Assembly (NCBI GenBank): GCA_965660815.1
Contig: CBFIBG010000089.1
Location: forward strand, 191,433-255,432
Origin: Glaciecola sp965660815
GTDB taxonomy: Bacteria > Pseudomonadota > Gammaproteobacteria > Enterobacterales > Alteromonadaceae
Direction: 5' to 3'
DNA: 64,000 bases
Each line of letters begins with the position of its first letter. The first letter of the stretch is position 1. Position numbers and translations under genes: made by a program. Shown here piece by piece: positions 36,668 through 45,832 of this stretch. The notes under the pieces are model-generated. The model saw only the letters and a program-made list of their open reading frames with translations, ran no database searches and was not told where the DNA came from.

Positions 36668-37542
36668 CAACAGATGCGCTGAAGAGATTCGAAGCGGGTC
36701 ATTCACTTTGGGAAGACGCTTGGCTGAGATTAAAGAAAAACCGACTGGCCATGTTTGGCTTAGTGGTGTTAATTGTGATAAGCATTGCATGTGTGTTTGC
36801 GCCTTTGCTTACTCCGTATGGATATGAAGAACAAAATCTCGCTCTAGGCGCATCAGGTCCTTCATGGCAACATTGGATGGGCACAGATACACTGGGAAGA
36901 GACGTCCTCACTCGCGTCTTATATGGCGGACAGGTGTCGTTAGCCGTGGGCCTAATCGCCACCGGCGTGGCATTACTTATTGGGGTAACCTACGGCGCAA
37001 TTGCCGGCTATGTAGGCGGCCGTACAGATGCCATTATGATGCGTATAGTCGATATTATTTACGCGCTGCCATTTATGATATTCATCGTTCTGCTTATGGT
37101 TGTGTTTGGGCGTTCATTGTTTTTGCTGTTCTTAGCAATTGGTTTAGTAGAATGGCTAACCATGGCTCGAATTGTGCGCAGTCAGGTGCAAACTCTAAAA
37201 CAACTTGAGTTTGTGGAGGCCGCAAAATCCATTGGGCTGCCAGAGCGCGTAATCATTTGGCGACATATTATCCCCAACGCCATAGGTCCTGTAATCGTGT
37301 ACACCACATTAACCATCCCCAATGTAATGCTCCTTGAAGCCTTTTTAAGTTTTCTTGGCTTGGGAATACAACCGCCCGAATCTTCTTGGGGTTTGCTAAT
37401 ATCTGCTGGCGTTGAAACTATGGAAGAATATCCATGGCTTTTAGTATTTCCAGGGCTGGCGTTGTCCTTGGTTTTGTTTTCTCTAAATTTCTTGGGTGAC
37501 GGCCTGCGTGACGCCCTAGATGTAAGAGCTTCGAAGGATTAG
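36664..37542 (+). CDS. oppC: Oligopeptide ABC transporter permease OppC
   Basis: A 292-residue permease. Typical features are the N-terminal SLWEDAWLRLKKNRLAM helix, GTDTLGRDVLTRVLYGGQVSL near 75 (cited as GTDTLGRDV), the EAA loop with FVEAAKSIGLPE near 182, and the C-terminal FLGDGLRDALD. It is followed by oppDF after 3 bases. Confidence 0.96.
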   Translation: MTTDALKRFEAGHSLWEDAWLRLKKNRLAMFGLVVLIVISIACVFAPLLTPYGYEEQNLALGASGPSWQHWMGTDTLGRDVLTRVLYGGQVSLAVGLIATGVALLIGVTYGAIAGYVGGRTDAIMMRIVDIIYALPFMIFIVLLMVVFGRSLFLLFLAIGLVEWLTMARIVRSQVQTLKQLEFVEAAKSIGLPERVIIWRHIIPNAIGPVIVYTTLTIPNVMLLEAFLSFLGLGIQPPESSWGLLISAGVETMEEYPWLLVFPGLALSLVLFSLNFLGDGLRDALDVRASKD

Positions 37543-37545
37543 TCT

Positions 37546-39111
37546 ATGTCATTATTAAATGTCCAAAATCTAAGCGTAAGTTTTCAAACGCGAAACGGAG
37601 TCACTAAAGCAGTGAAGGACGTGAGCTTTTGCGTTGACTCAGGGGAAACCTTAGCCATTGTAGGCGAATCCGGCTCTGGTAAATCAGTCACCTGTTATTC
37701 AATGTTAGGACTAATTCCCTCGCCGCCAGGTTTCATTGACTCGGGCAGCGCAATGTTTGATGGTATCGATTTACTCGGAGTAGATGAGTCTCATCGATTA
37801 GCCGTTAGGGGAAATCAAATATGCATGATCTTCCAAGACCCAATGACTTGTTTAAATCCCTACATGACTGTGGGAAACCAATTAATTGAGCCGCTAATTT
37901 ATCATCGCCAAATCTCGCGCAGACAGGCAAAAGAAAAAGCCATTGAATTATTAAAAGAAGTAGGGATCAGAAGCCCGGAAGAAAGTTACAACGCGTTCCC
38001 CCACGAATTTTCAGGTGGCATGCGCCAGCGAGTCATGATTGCCATGGCTTTAATTGCAGAGCCGAAACTGCTTATTGCCGATGAGCCTACCACGGCCCTA
38101 GACGTAACCATACAAAAACAAATTCTGGAGCTGGTCGCAAAGATACAAAAGCAGCGCAACATAGCGGTTATTTTTATTAGTCACGATTTAGCCGTAGTGA
38201 AAGACCTATCTGATCGCGTCATTGTAATGAAATCAGGAGAAATAGTAGAAACCGGCGAAACAAAAGCGTTATTCGACGCGCCTCAACATTCGTATACCCA
38301 AATGCTGATTAATGCAATCCCTTCAGGAGCAAAGAGTAATAGCTCAACTCAAAATACTGAGGTTTTACACGTCAGCAATCTGTGCATTGACTTTCCAACT
38401 AAAGACGGTAGCTTTCGAGCCGTTGATGATGTAAGTTTCAGCGTAAAACACAACGAAATTCTTGGATTAGTAGGCGAATCAGGTTCAGGCAAATCAAGCA
38501 TCGGTCGGTCATTATTAAAGTTGGTCCCAGCCAGTGGCAAAGTAATGTTTCATTCAGAGTCATTACTGGATAAAAGCGCTAAAACGTTTCTTCCGTACAG
38601 GCGCAAAATGCAAATGATTTTCCAAGACCCTTACGCTTCGCTCAACCCTAGAATGAATATTTTCGACATTCTGGCTGAGCCAATCAAGCTTCATGGGTTA
38701 GCCAAGGGTCAAGAATTAATAGACGCTGTATTGACTCTAATGGATGACGTTGGATTAGATAGGAGCTTTGTAAGAAAGTACCCTCATGAGTTTTCAGGCG
38801 GGCAACGCCAACGCATAGCCATAGGCCGTGCCATAGCCACCAAACCAGAATTTATCATTGCCGATGAACCCGTTTCTGCATTAGATGTGACCATTCAAAA
38901 ACAAATATTGGATTTGCTTGAAAAGTTAGTTGCTAAACACAATCTGACGATGCTGTTCATTTCTCACGATTTAAGCGTGGTTCGAAAATTGTGTGACCGA
39001 GTGATTGTGCTTAAACATGGCAAACTAGTTGAAGCCGGTAAAGTCGAAGAGATATGGCGCTCTCCTAAACACGAATACACTCAGAAACTGCTAGAAGCTG
39101 TGGTGGTATAA
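37546..39111 (+). CDS. Fused oligopeptide ABC transporter ATPase OppDF
   Basis: A 521-residue protein with two complete ATPase domains in one chain. The first has Walker A GESGSGKSV near 40, signature FSGGMRQRV near 160 and Walker B LLIADEPTTALD. The second has GESGSGKSS near 310, FSGGQRQRI near 415 and FIIADEPVSALD. In E. coli these are separate proteins, OppD and OppF; the fused form occurs in other bacteria (YejF type). It closes the operon and would couple ATP hydrolysis to peptide import. Confidence 0.95.
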   Translation: MSLLNVQNLSVSFQTRNGVTKAVKDVSFCVDSGETLAIVGESGSGKSVTCYSMLGLIPSPPGFIDSGSAMFDGIDLLGVDESHRLAVRGNQICMIFQDPMTCLNPYMTVGNQLIEPLIYHRQISRRQAKEKAIELLKEVGIRSPEESYNAFPHEFSGGMRQRVMIAMALIAEPKLLIADEPTTALDVTIQKQILELVAKIQKQRNIAVIFISHDLAVVKDLSDRVIVMKSGEIVETGETKALFDAPQHSYTQMLINAIPSGAKSNSSTQNTEVLHVSNLCIDFPTKDGSFRAVDDVSFSVKHNEILGLVGESGSGKSSIGRSLLKLVPASGKVMFHSESLLDKSAKTFLPYRRKMQMIFQDPYASLNPRMNIFDILAEPIKLHGLAKGQELIDAVLTLMDDVGLDRSFVRKYPHEFSGGQRQRIAIGRAIATKPEFIIADEPVSALDVTIQKQILDLLEKLVAKHNLTMLFISHDLSVVRKLCDRVIVLKHGKLVEAGKVEEIWRSPKHEYTQKLLEAVVV

Positions 39112-39424
39112 AAGCGAGCCCCCAAATTATTCGGTCAGAATATCTTTGCCTTATATCAATCATCTATTCAATATTTTATCGGAATATCTTTTAAGGGTGT
39201 TTAGATTGTTTAAACACAGACAAAATATACTCTGAATAATGGTAATTTCTAATAAACATTCTTCATCTACATTTGTGTAATCAATATTTACGTCTATATT
39301 TATTACTGCTGATGATATCAAACTGCCACACTAGGTCAAAGCATCAGATTACACCTTATCTGAATAGTTAGAGTTCAGTGTCTAGAAACACTTTTAAACA
39401 ATGGAATAAAAAGGACTTTTACAT
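39112..39424. other. Intergenic region before the diguanylate cyclase gene
   Basis: About 310 A/T-rich bases without a gene. A 7-bp inverted repeat, GTGTTTA and TAAACAC (39197-39217), is the only structure I noticed. It presumably holds the promoter of the GGDEF gene. Confidence 0.4.
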
Positions 39425-40810
39425 TTGAAAAACAAAAGTTTAAATGCAATGTTAGAGCATTCCCTTATTGGGGTCGTATTGCACAATTATGCCGATGGTT
39501 CAATCGATTTTGTGAACGACGCAGCGGCAAAACTGCTGGGATTTTTGCCTTCAGAAATATCTGGCGCTCAATCACTAGAGATGGATTGGCACTTTGTTAA
39601 TGAGCATGGTGATAGGCTCACAAGCCAAGATTATCCGTACAATCAAATTAAACGCACTGAACAACCTATTCATAATTGTGTTTATGGTATCAAACATAGT
39701 GACGGCGAACTTGTTTGGGTAATGCTAAATGGCTATATTGAGCAACATGAAACACACGACAAATTAATTGTCATCATCATAAATGATATTACAACTCGTA
39801 CCCGTTCATTTTCATTCGAAAAAATCGTCCAAAATACTCACGATATGGTGATTGTCACTGATGCTGGCAACATAGAGTACCCATCAGGCCCCAGTATTGT
39901 CTACGTGAACAAAGCGTTTGAAAATATGACGGGCTACAGCATGGCCGAAGTAAAAGGAAAAACACCAAGATTGTTGCAGGGTAAAGATACCGATCCCAAA
40001 GTAAAGAAAAAAATCTATGCGGCAATCAAAAACCGCAAAGCGATCAAGACAACGCTCTTGAATTACACGAAAAGTAATCAGCCATATTGGGTAGAGATTA
40101 ACATAGTCCCACTTAAGAACAATTTAGGGGAAGTGACACATTTTGTTGGGCTTCAAAGAGATATTACTAAGCAAAAAGAGTACTTACAAAGGCTCGAAAA
40201 TACCAACAAAAGCCTTGAAAACATGAAACAACAATTAGAAAAATTGGTAGAACAGCGGACCAGCTCTTTGCAAGAAGCCAAAGACGCACTGGAACGAATC
40301 GCATTTTTAGATCCACTTACAGATATCCCAAATCGCCGTTTTTTCTTCCAACACGCGGAGAAACTGATGCAACTGGCCAGTAGACATAATCTTATTATTA
40401 TAGTTGGGATCCTAGACATAGACGATTTTAAGTCCATTAATGATGAATACGGTCACCAGCTTGGTGATGACGTTTTAATATGCATTGGTAATGTATTGCA
40501 AACCTCCTTCAGAAGTGAAGACTTATACTGTAGATACGGTGGTGAAGAGTTTGCAATATGTATGGCAGTCGAGGACAAAGATGAAATTGAGCAGGTGGGT
40601 CAGCGATTACTTAAATCTATTAGGGAAGTATGCCTTAACCACTCTGGGCAAGACATATCACTGTCTGCTAGTTTTGGAATTGCCTGTGCTTGTGCACCAC
40701 TAGATTGCGGGCTTGACGCATTGTTGCGAAGAGCAGACAGCGCAATGTATACCGCCAAAAGTTTAGGTAAAGATCAGTATCATATCGATTATGATTTACT
40801 CTTAGCCTAA
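39425..40810 (+). CDS. Diguanylate cyclase with two PAS domains (PAS-PAS-GGDEF)
   Basis: A 461-residue cytosolic sensor that would make cyclic di-GMP from GTP. PAS1 spans about residues 5-120; PAS2 about 130-245; a coiled linker about 245-285; the GGDEF domain about 290-455. The active site is GGEEF near 372, with an I-site RSED exactly five residues upstream, so product inhibition is expected. PAS2 looks LOV-like (GKTPRLLQG, NYTKSNQPYW, GLQRDIT) but has Pro where the photoactive Cys would be. Translation probably begins at TTG 39425 with AAGGA 9 bases upstream; an ATG 8 codons later is the alternative. Confidence 0.93.
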   Translation: MKNKSLNAMLEHSLIGVVLHNYADGSIDFVNDAAAKLLGFLPSEISGAQSLEMDWHFVNEHGDRLTSQDYPYNQIKRTEQPIHNCVYGIKHSDGELVWVMLNGYIEQHETHDKLIVIIINDITTRTRSFSFEKIVQNTHDMVIVTDAGNIEYPSGPSIVYVNKAFENMTGYSMAEVKGKTPRLLQGKDTDPKVKKKIYAAIKNRKAIKTTLLNYTKSNQPYWVEINIVPLKNNLGEVTHFVGLQRDITKQKEYLQRLENTNKSLENMKQQLEKLVEQRTSSLQEAKDALERIAFLDPLTDIPNRRFFFQHAEKLMQLASRHNLIIIVGILDIDDFKSINDEYGHQLGDDVLICIGNVLQTSFRSEDLYCRYGGEEFAICMAVEDKDEIEQVGQRLLKSIREVCLNHSGQDISLSASFGIACACAPLDCGLDALLRRADSAMYTAKSLGKDQYHIDYDLLLA

Positions 40811-40948
40811 TCACGTCGCCTAAGTCTTCGCGAGTGACACCACGCATGTTGACTGGTACTCATTCTTGTATTCAGGCGCGTACATTAATTTGATATGCGA
40901 GACGATTAGTGGTCTATCAGGCAGCAAGATTAATATAACCCTAATACT

Positions 40949-41596
40949 TTAAATATTATTGTTAATAAATTGCTCGCTTAACAACACCGCACAAGCTATG
41001 TTGTCATCGAGCGAAACACTGGCGCTTTTTCTAGGCTTATAGCTGTGATCACCGTCTATTATCCAGTGGACATCTATTATTTCTGGCAACTGTATTTTCG
41101 ATATCAACTCTTTTCCGCCGAAGGTATCTCTTTCGCCTTGGACAATCATAAGTGGCGTTTGTTGACGTGGTAAATGAAGCGTGCGCTCCTCGAGTTTCTC
41201 TGGTTTACCTGGTGGAATGAAAGGGTATCCATAAACCATAGTTCCCTTTACACCACTTATACCATTAGTATTTAGCACGCTTGCCACTCTCCCGCCCATA
41301 CTTTTGCCCGCTAAAAATATGGGCAATCCAAACTCTATAGCGAACTGAACCTCCTGCTCAAAATGTTCCAGCAATATAGGCATCTTGTTTGGAGGTTTGC
41401 GTTTATTTTCCAAGTACATTTGTTGCATGTAAGGGAAGTTAAAACTTATGACTAATATATTTTTATCGCATAGTTGTTTAGCAATAGACTGTATAAATTC
41501 GTGTTGATTGCCCGCGCCGGCTCCATGAGCCAAAACCAAAGTAGCAATTGGATGTTTTGGATGATAAACGATACGCTCTTTTTCTTGTTGATACAT
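40949..41596 (-). CDS. Alpha/beta hydrolase, TEX30/KANL3-like family
   Basis: A 215-residue cytosolic hydrolase. The oxyanion region is VLAHGAGAGNQHEF near 17, the nucleophile elbow is AGKSMGGRVA near 96, the acid is in VQGERDTFGG near 155, and the His is in DGDHSYKPRK near 182. The GAGAG and KSMGGR forms and small size fit the dienelactone-hydrolase-related KANL3/TEX30 group found in bacteria. Substrate unknown. Single gene. Confidence 0.85.
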   Translation of the reverse strand: MYQQEKERIVYHPKHPIATLVLAHGAGAGNQHEFIQSIAKQLCDKNILVISFNFPYMQQMYLENKRKPPNKMPILLEHFEQEVQFAIEFGLPIFLAGKSMGGRVASVLNTNGISGVKGTMVYGYPFIPPGKPEKLEERTLHLPRQQTPLMIVQGERDTFGGKELISKIQLPEIIDVHWIIDGDHSYKPRKSASVSLDDNIACAVLLSEQFINNNI

Positions 41597-41740
41597 GTAT
41601 TTACCTACTAAATGATGACCAAAATCTTGTTTGTAATGTTACACGGGGGTTATTAAAGACTAGGCCAAATGCTATTATTATATTCAGAATAATAGATAAC
41701 AAATTAAAATAATAAACAAGAAAAGTACAAGGACCTTTTC

Positions 41741-42352
41741 ATGCCGACTTCTTTTATTGTAGTAGATGATTTTTTGGAAAACCCTTATCAACTGCGCGAT
41801 GCCGCACTTAAATTTGATTACCCAGAAGTACAAGATATGTATCCTGGCAGAAACTCAAAGCAACGAGTCAATCTTGAGGGGCTCAACCAAGCCGTATCAA
41901 GAGTCGTTGGAGAGCCTCTTACCCACATGGCTCACAATCAAGCTCATGGGAGATGCAGGATAGCCAGAGCATCTGATGTAGGTAAAGCTAAAGTGCATGT
42001 AGATGCCTCTCACTGGTCAGGTATTTTGTATTTATCTAGACCCGAAGATTGCAAAGGCGGGACGGAGTTTTTTCGACATATCCCTACCAACACAGACCGC
42101 ACCCCCTACAGCGACGCAGAATGCATGCAGAAATTCTCAGTGCCATCGGCAAAGCAATGGACCGCTGACATACTAGAGAACGATACGAATGATGACAGTA
42201 AATGGGAAATGACAATGAGGATCCCAATGCGATTCAATCGTTTGATAATGTTGCGGCCTTGGCTGTGGCATACTGCAGGCGAATCGTTTGGCACAACGCT
42301 GGAAGACTCAAGGCTCGTTTACTTAATGTTTTTTACTTCTGCAAAAGCTTAG
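41741..42352 (+). CDS. DUF6445-type 2-oxoglutarate/Fe(II) oxygenase-like protein
   Basis: A 203-residue cytosolic protein with the plan of a small double-stranded beta-helix dioxygenase. It opens with IVVDDFLENPYQLRDAAL, common to DUF6445 and related prolyl-hydroxylase-like proteins. HVDASHW near residue 86 supplies the HxD metal pair; GILYLS and GGTEFFRH follow; a distal His is in LRPWLWHTAGESFG near 177 and an Arg in DSRLVYLMFF. It likely binds iron; the substrate is unknown. It is convergent with a small membrane protein gene, whose stop is 3 bases away. Confidence 0.75.
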   Translation: MPTSFIVVDDFLENPYQLRDAALKFDYPEVQDMYPGRNSKQRVNLEGLNQAVSRVVGEPLTHMAHNQAHGRCRIARASDVGKAKVHVDASHWSGILYLSRPEDCKGGTEFFRHIPTNTDRTPYSDAECMQKFSVPSAKQWTADILENDTNDDSKWEMTMRIPMRFNRLIMLRPWLWHTAGESFGTTLEDSRLVYLMFFTSAKA

Positions 42353-42355
42353 AGA

Positions 42356-42631
42356 CTAGTCAGAGCTTTTACGTTTATGGATTTGTACGGTAACAAAAAC
42401 CCCCGCTAATCCGCCTAATATCAAGCTACTAAATAAATGGTTAAGGCCCGTCAACGATGATCCAAACAACATTGATAGTAGCCAATAGCTCATCAATACA
42501 GTAATGATATGCACGAATATTGGTTGGACTATCTCATGTAAAGGTGACGAGTTGACATGGTCAACCTTATTTTTTGAGGATGTTTGGAGGTCATTCGACA
42601 CAGGGGAATTGTTTATTATCTTTTGCGGCAT
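42356..42631 (-). CDS. Small hypothetical membrane protein, 91 residues
   Basis: A polar N-terminus of about 30 residues followed by two hydrophobic segments (about 38-58 and 64-84) and a short basic tail (HKRKSSD). No family recognised. It lies tail to tail with the DUF6445 gene. Confidence 0.6.
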   Translation of the reverse strand: MPQKIINNSPVSNDLQTSSKNKVDHVNSSPLHEIVQPIFVHIITVLMSYWLLSMLFGSSLTGLNHLFSSLILGGLAGVFVTVQIHKRKSSD

Positions 42632-42937
42632 TTTAACTATCTCTTTAGTAGTAAAGTAGTTTTTACAGCCAATTCGGGTAATAAAGTTCTATTAAATATT
42701 GTTAATACTATGTTAAAAGCAAAATATCATCTCGATAAATATAATAATCGTCGTAAAATTAAGTGCTTATAAAATAAAATACTAATATTTATGTAGCTCC
42801 TTCGACAAATTAAAGTAATGTTTATTGTTTCATTCATTCTCTAACCGGTAATTGAATTGAGGCATTGACGAGTTTTTTATAATGCACTTCTTCTACGATC
42901 GAGTATGATTGTGATTTCACTCTTTTCTTGACTTTGA
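42632..42937. other. Divergent intergenic region
   Basis: About 300 very A/T-rich bases between the small membrane protein and the RhtA-like exporter. I see no gene or clear repeat; it holds both promoters. Confidence 0.4.
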
Positions 42938-43786
42938 ATGCCTGCCAACAACCGCCAATATTTGTTCGCTATCCTGTGTGTATTACTCGCAATGATCACA
43001 ATTCAATCGGGCGCTTCTTTAGCTAAACACTTGTTTGAATTCGTAGGGCCATTAGGCACCACCACATATCGAATCGGCTTTGCTGCACTTTTTCTGTGCT
43101 TATTATTTAAACCTTGGCGTACCCCCCCTGAGCAGCTTAAATCAATCATTATATATGGTCTGTGTTTGGGTGGAATGAATACCGCCTTTTACTTTTCAAT
43201 TGAAAGGATCCCTATTGGGGTCGCTGTAGCGCTTGAATTTATAGGTCCCTTAATGGTGGCTATCTTCTCATCCATCAAAAAAGTGGATTTTCTTTGGGCA
43301 GGACTGGCCATACTAGGCATTATGTTGTTGCTTCCTGATCTAACCTCGGTGGACGGCCTTGATCCCATTGGAGTAATGTTAGCCTTAACGGCAGGAGCAT
43401 TCTGGGCAGGTTATATTTTATTTGGTAAACGGACGGGAGACGTTGGTTCTTCTGGGTCAATCGTTGCACTTGGCATGTTAGTAGCCGCGATCGCCATTGT
43501 GCCTTTTGGTATGGTTATTCATTTTGATGAGCTGTTTAATATTTCGCTCATCCCCTTTGGGATCGGCATCGCATTACTGTCAAGCGCAATCCCATACAGT
43601 CTCGAAATGGTCGCCCTTAGGAAAATGCCTTCCCAAAGCTTCAGCATATTTATGAGCATTGAGCCTGCCATTGCTGCTTTGGCCGCCTTTGTCATTTTAG
43701 GAGAGCTTTTAACACTCTGGCAGTGGGTTGCGATTTGTTTGGTAATAAGCGCATCTATCGGTACCGCTGCGACCCATAACAAATAA
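42938..43786 (+). CDS. RhtA-like EamA family exporter
   Basis: A 282-residue inner-membrane protein with ten predicted membrane segments in two EamA halves. IQSGASLAKHLFEFVGPLGTTTYR near residue 22 (cited as GASLAKHLF) and GVAVALEFIGPL near 88 closely match RhtA, the threonine/homoserine exporter, and the second half ends in AFVILGE. It would export amino acids or similar metabolites by proton exchange. It is a single gene, convergent with the XRE regulator. Confidence 0.88.
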   Translation: MPANNRQYLFAILCVLLAMITIQSGASLAKHLFEFVGPLGTTTYRIGFAALFLCLLFKPWRTPPEQLKSIIIYGLCLGGMNTAFYFSIERIPIGVAVALEFIGPLMVAIFSSIKKVDFLWAGLAILGIMLLLPDLTSVDGLDPIGVMLALTAGAFWAGYILFGKRTGDVGSSGSIVALGMLVAAIAIVPFGMVIHFDELFNISLIPFGIGIALLSSAIPYSLEMVALRKMPSQSFSIFMSIEPAIAALAAFVILGELLTLWQWVAICLVISASIGTAATHNK

Positions 43787-43833
43787 GGATTAAAATGGTT
43801 TTGCATTGTGATAAGAATTCACCTCTAGAAGCA

Positions 43834-44151
43834 CTAAATAGACATAACTAGAATGCTAAGCCCAATACCACACGCTAGGCCTACAATGAACGTTAACACT
43901 ACTAGCATCATCCTAGGATCACTGCCTACTGAAGCATCGTCCACTTCATCGACAGATGGTACGCTGAATAATTTTTCGCGCTGCACATCTAACGCGACGC
44001 ATAAAGCCATGATCGTTTCTAACGATGCTGAACCTTTGTTTTCAACTCGTTGGACAGTCCTTAAATTTACCCCGCAGACATCTGCGAGGTGCTGCTGCGT
44101 CCAACTTTTCGCTAGACGCAATTCTTTTACTACATCACCTCTAAGCTCCAT
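43834..44151 (-). CDS. Membrane-anchored XRE-type HTH regulator
   Basis: A 105-residue protein: an XRE helix-turn-helix at about 5-62 (ELRLAKSWTQQHLADVCGV, then LRTVQRVENKG), an acidic linker (VDEVDDASVGSD), and one C-terminal transmembrane segment at about 80-103. Such regulators sit at the membrane and bind DNA nearby. Its start is 3 bases after the stop of the upstream membrane protein gene, so the pair is probably translated together and may form a sensor-regulator unit. Confidence 0.85.
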   Translation of the reverse strand: MELRGDVVKELRLAKSWTQQHLADVCGVNLRTVQRVENKGSASLETIMALCVALDVQREKLFSVPSVDEVDDASVGSDPRMMLVVLTFIVGLACGIGLSILVMSI

Positions 44152-44154
44152 ACG

Positions 44155-44613
44155 TTATGCACCAAAAAAAGCAACCGCAGCTTTCGCCACTAGGTAACCA
44201 AAAGCGACACCAAAAACGAAAAATGTTGCAATAAATCCGACTGTTTTGTACCAAGGTCCAGATTGTTTACCATTCACAGCTAAACGTTCTACTCCTATTG
44301 ACTCTCCATCTGCAAACACTTCAGTGGTCACTTCGCCTTTCATAATACTCGTTAACTTTACGACCACCTGATACTTGACTCCAGCATGTTCAAAATTATG
44401 TATTGTTTCAAATTTGGTGAAATTACGTTTTATTGACACAGGGTGATTGTTTAAATAAATCACTTCTTTTCCTGACCAACTTGAACCGTGAACAGATATG
44501 TCATTGCCATTGTGTTTAAAGTAAAACCAATAACCTTTTAACATACTTACTTGACTCATTTTAGCTTCACCTTGTGTTTGAAAACCTATTGTATTGTTAG
44601 TTGCATTTGTCAT
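44155..44613 (-). CDS. Hypothetical beta-rich protein with C-terminal membrane anchor
   Basis: A 152-residue protein. Residues 25-115 are strand-rich (GYWFYFKHNGNDISVHG, SGKEVIYLNNHPVS, VKYQVVVKLTS) and residues 124-150 form a membrane anchor. The SGKEVIY stretch distantly recalls FAIM1-type beta domains, but I would not name it from that. I use ATG 44613, with GAGG 8 bases upstream; the longer frame extends 26 residues without support. It is 3 bases upstream of the membrane XRE gene. The role is unknown. Confidence 0.7.
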   Translation of the reverse strand: MTNATNNTIGFQTQGEAKMSQVSMLKGYWFYFKHNGNDISVHGSSWSGKEVIYLNNHPVSIKRNFTKFETIHNFEHAGVKYQVVVKLTSIMKGEVTTEVFADGESIGVERLAVNGKQSGPWYKTVGFIATFFVFGVAFGYLVAKAAVAFFGA

Positions 44614-44801
44614 TTTCATTTCCTCGTGTTTTGTTGACGACATCGAGTAAACCGAAAATGAGAAAGCTTGTATACGAAAGTAATACGACATCTAACGCCT
44701 AATGTAATACGACAGCAGTGTCATGCGATACGACAGACATAAGACATCAACCATAAGCACTTGTAATATATGAATTTTTATTTCTAGCGGCTCATTTCCC
44801 T

Positions 44802-45626
44802 TTAAATTGCTAAAGGAGCTGTCTGGAGCCAGTTGTTAGGATGGTAAATACATTTTTTTGACGTAATGTGCAAAGTGTATGCATGTCGAGATTGGTTGGA
44901 CCGATTCGACGCGCTGCAATGAGGTAGCAAACCATTAAACACGACTAAACTGCCCTTTTTAACTTGCAGTGGAATTGCCTCGTGTTCATCAGGCCAATTT
45001 AAGTCGTTAAGTGTTATGAGCTCAGTTTTATTATTTGGGTAACGCATAAACTGTTCTTTCAAAGGAAAATCAGAAGCGTTGTCGATAACTTTCAAACAAC
45101 CATTCTCAATATTGGCGTCTTGCAAAGCAAACCAAAAAGTCAGGACCGATTGCGGCATAGTATAAAAATAAGTAGCATCTTGATGCCAGCGAACTTCTCC
45201 GCCAATTTTAGGTTGTTTGAAAATGTACATGGACTGACGAATTTCAGGATCAAGACATCCAAGATGTTTCGCGATGTTAGCAATGATTGGCTGAGAGCTA
45301 AAGTCACGGAAAATATCGTTATGCATATGCAATGCGTGTCCGATTTTATTGATGCTTAACATTTTATCAACCAGCAACTCGCCAGTTTCATCAAATGCTT
45401 CTTCTTCAAAAAAACAACGGATTTTATCGCCCGAATCAAGAAAATACTCATTTCGATCGAGGCTTTCATCTTGCGTACTAAATACCGTAGAATGAGAATG
45501 AGCGTCGAAATTTTCAACGATATGGTTTGCAGTTGAAATTAAAGAATCGATTTGAAAATCGTCAAATAATTGTTCAAATACAAGGTAGCCGTGTGTTTTA
45601 AACTGTTCAATTTGAAAATTGTTCAT
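44802..45626 (-). CDS. Phytanoyl-CoA dioxygenase (PhyH) family protein
   Basis: A 274-residue Fe(II)/2-oxoglutarate oxygenase-like protein. The N-terminal FKTHGYLVFEQLF is typical of PhyH. The metal triad is His and Asp of RWHQDATYF near 146 and His of LLPHCSAS near 232; an Arg for 2-oxoglutarate follows in QSRHAYTLH. The AFxDxxxENGCLKVI segment (ALQDANIENGCLKVI) is also characteristic. It hydroxylates an unknown small molecule. The ATG at 45626 is preferred; a codon four residues earlier is possible. It is divergent from the tRNA-Arg gene. Confidence 0.88.
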   Translation of the reverse strand: MNNFQIEQFKTHGYLVFEQLFDDFQIDSLISTANHIVENFDAHSHSTVFSTQDESLDRNEYFLDSGDKIRCFFEEEAFDETGELLVDKMLSINKIGHALHMHNDIFRDFSSQPIIANIAKHLGCLDPEIRQSMYIFKQPKIGGEVRWHQDATYFYTMPQSVLTFWFALQDANIENGCLKVIDNASDFPLKEQFMRYPNNKTELITLNDLNWPDEHEAIPLQVKKGSLVVFNGLLPHCSASNRSNQSRHAYTLHITSKKCIYHPNNWLQTAPLAI

Positions 45627-45667
45627 CAATACCCACAATTAATAGTTTTTTTCTGAATAAAATAGCT

Positions 45668-45673
45668 TATACT
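45668..45673 (+). promoter_or_regulatory. Probable -10 element of the tRNA-Arg gene
   Basis: TATACT lies 18 bases before the mature 5' end of the tRNA, a suitable distance for a short 5' leader. The -35 side is A/T-rich with TTTTTC-like sequence and is not clear. Confidence 0.4.
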
Positions 45674-45691
45674 TTTGCGTTGTAATTGGAT

Positions 45692-45768
45692 GCGGCGTTA
45701 GCTCAGCTGGATAGAGCAACTGGCTTCGAACCAGTAGGTCGGGAGTTCGAATCTCTCACGCCGCGCCA
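45692..45768 (+). tRNA. tRNA-Arg (anticodon TCG)
   Basis: A full cloverleaf of 77 bases with encoded CCA. The acceptor stem pairs GCGGCGT with ACGCCGC, the discriminator is G, the D stem is GCTC/GAGC, the anticodon stem is ACTGG/CCAGT with loop CTTCGAA giving anticodon TCG (reads CGA and related Arg codons), and the T loop is TTCGAAT. Confidence 0.96.
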
Positions 45769-45832
45769 TTTATTTTTTCACGTCTTTCAATATATAGTCT
45801 GGCATATTGTTCAGCTTTCTCAAATTAAGTTT

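Noticed and set aside
39833..40160. True LOV photoreceptor domain
   Set aside because: The Cys that forms the flavin adduct is replaced by Pro, so LOV photochemistry is not expected.
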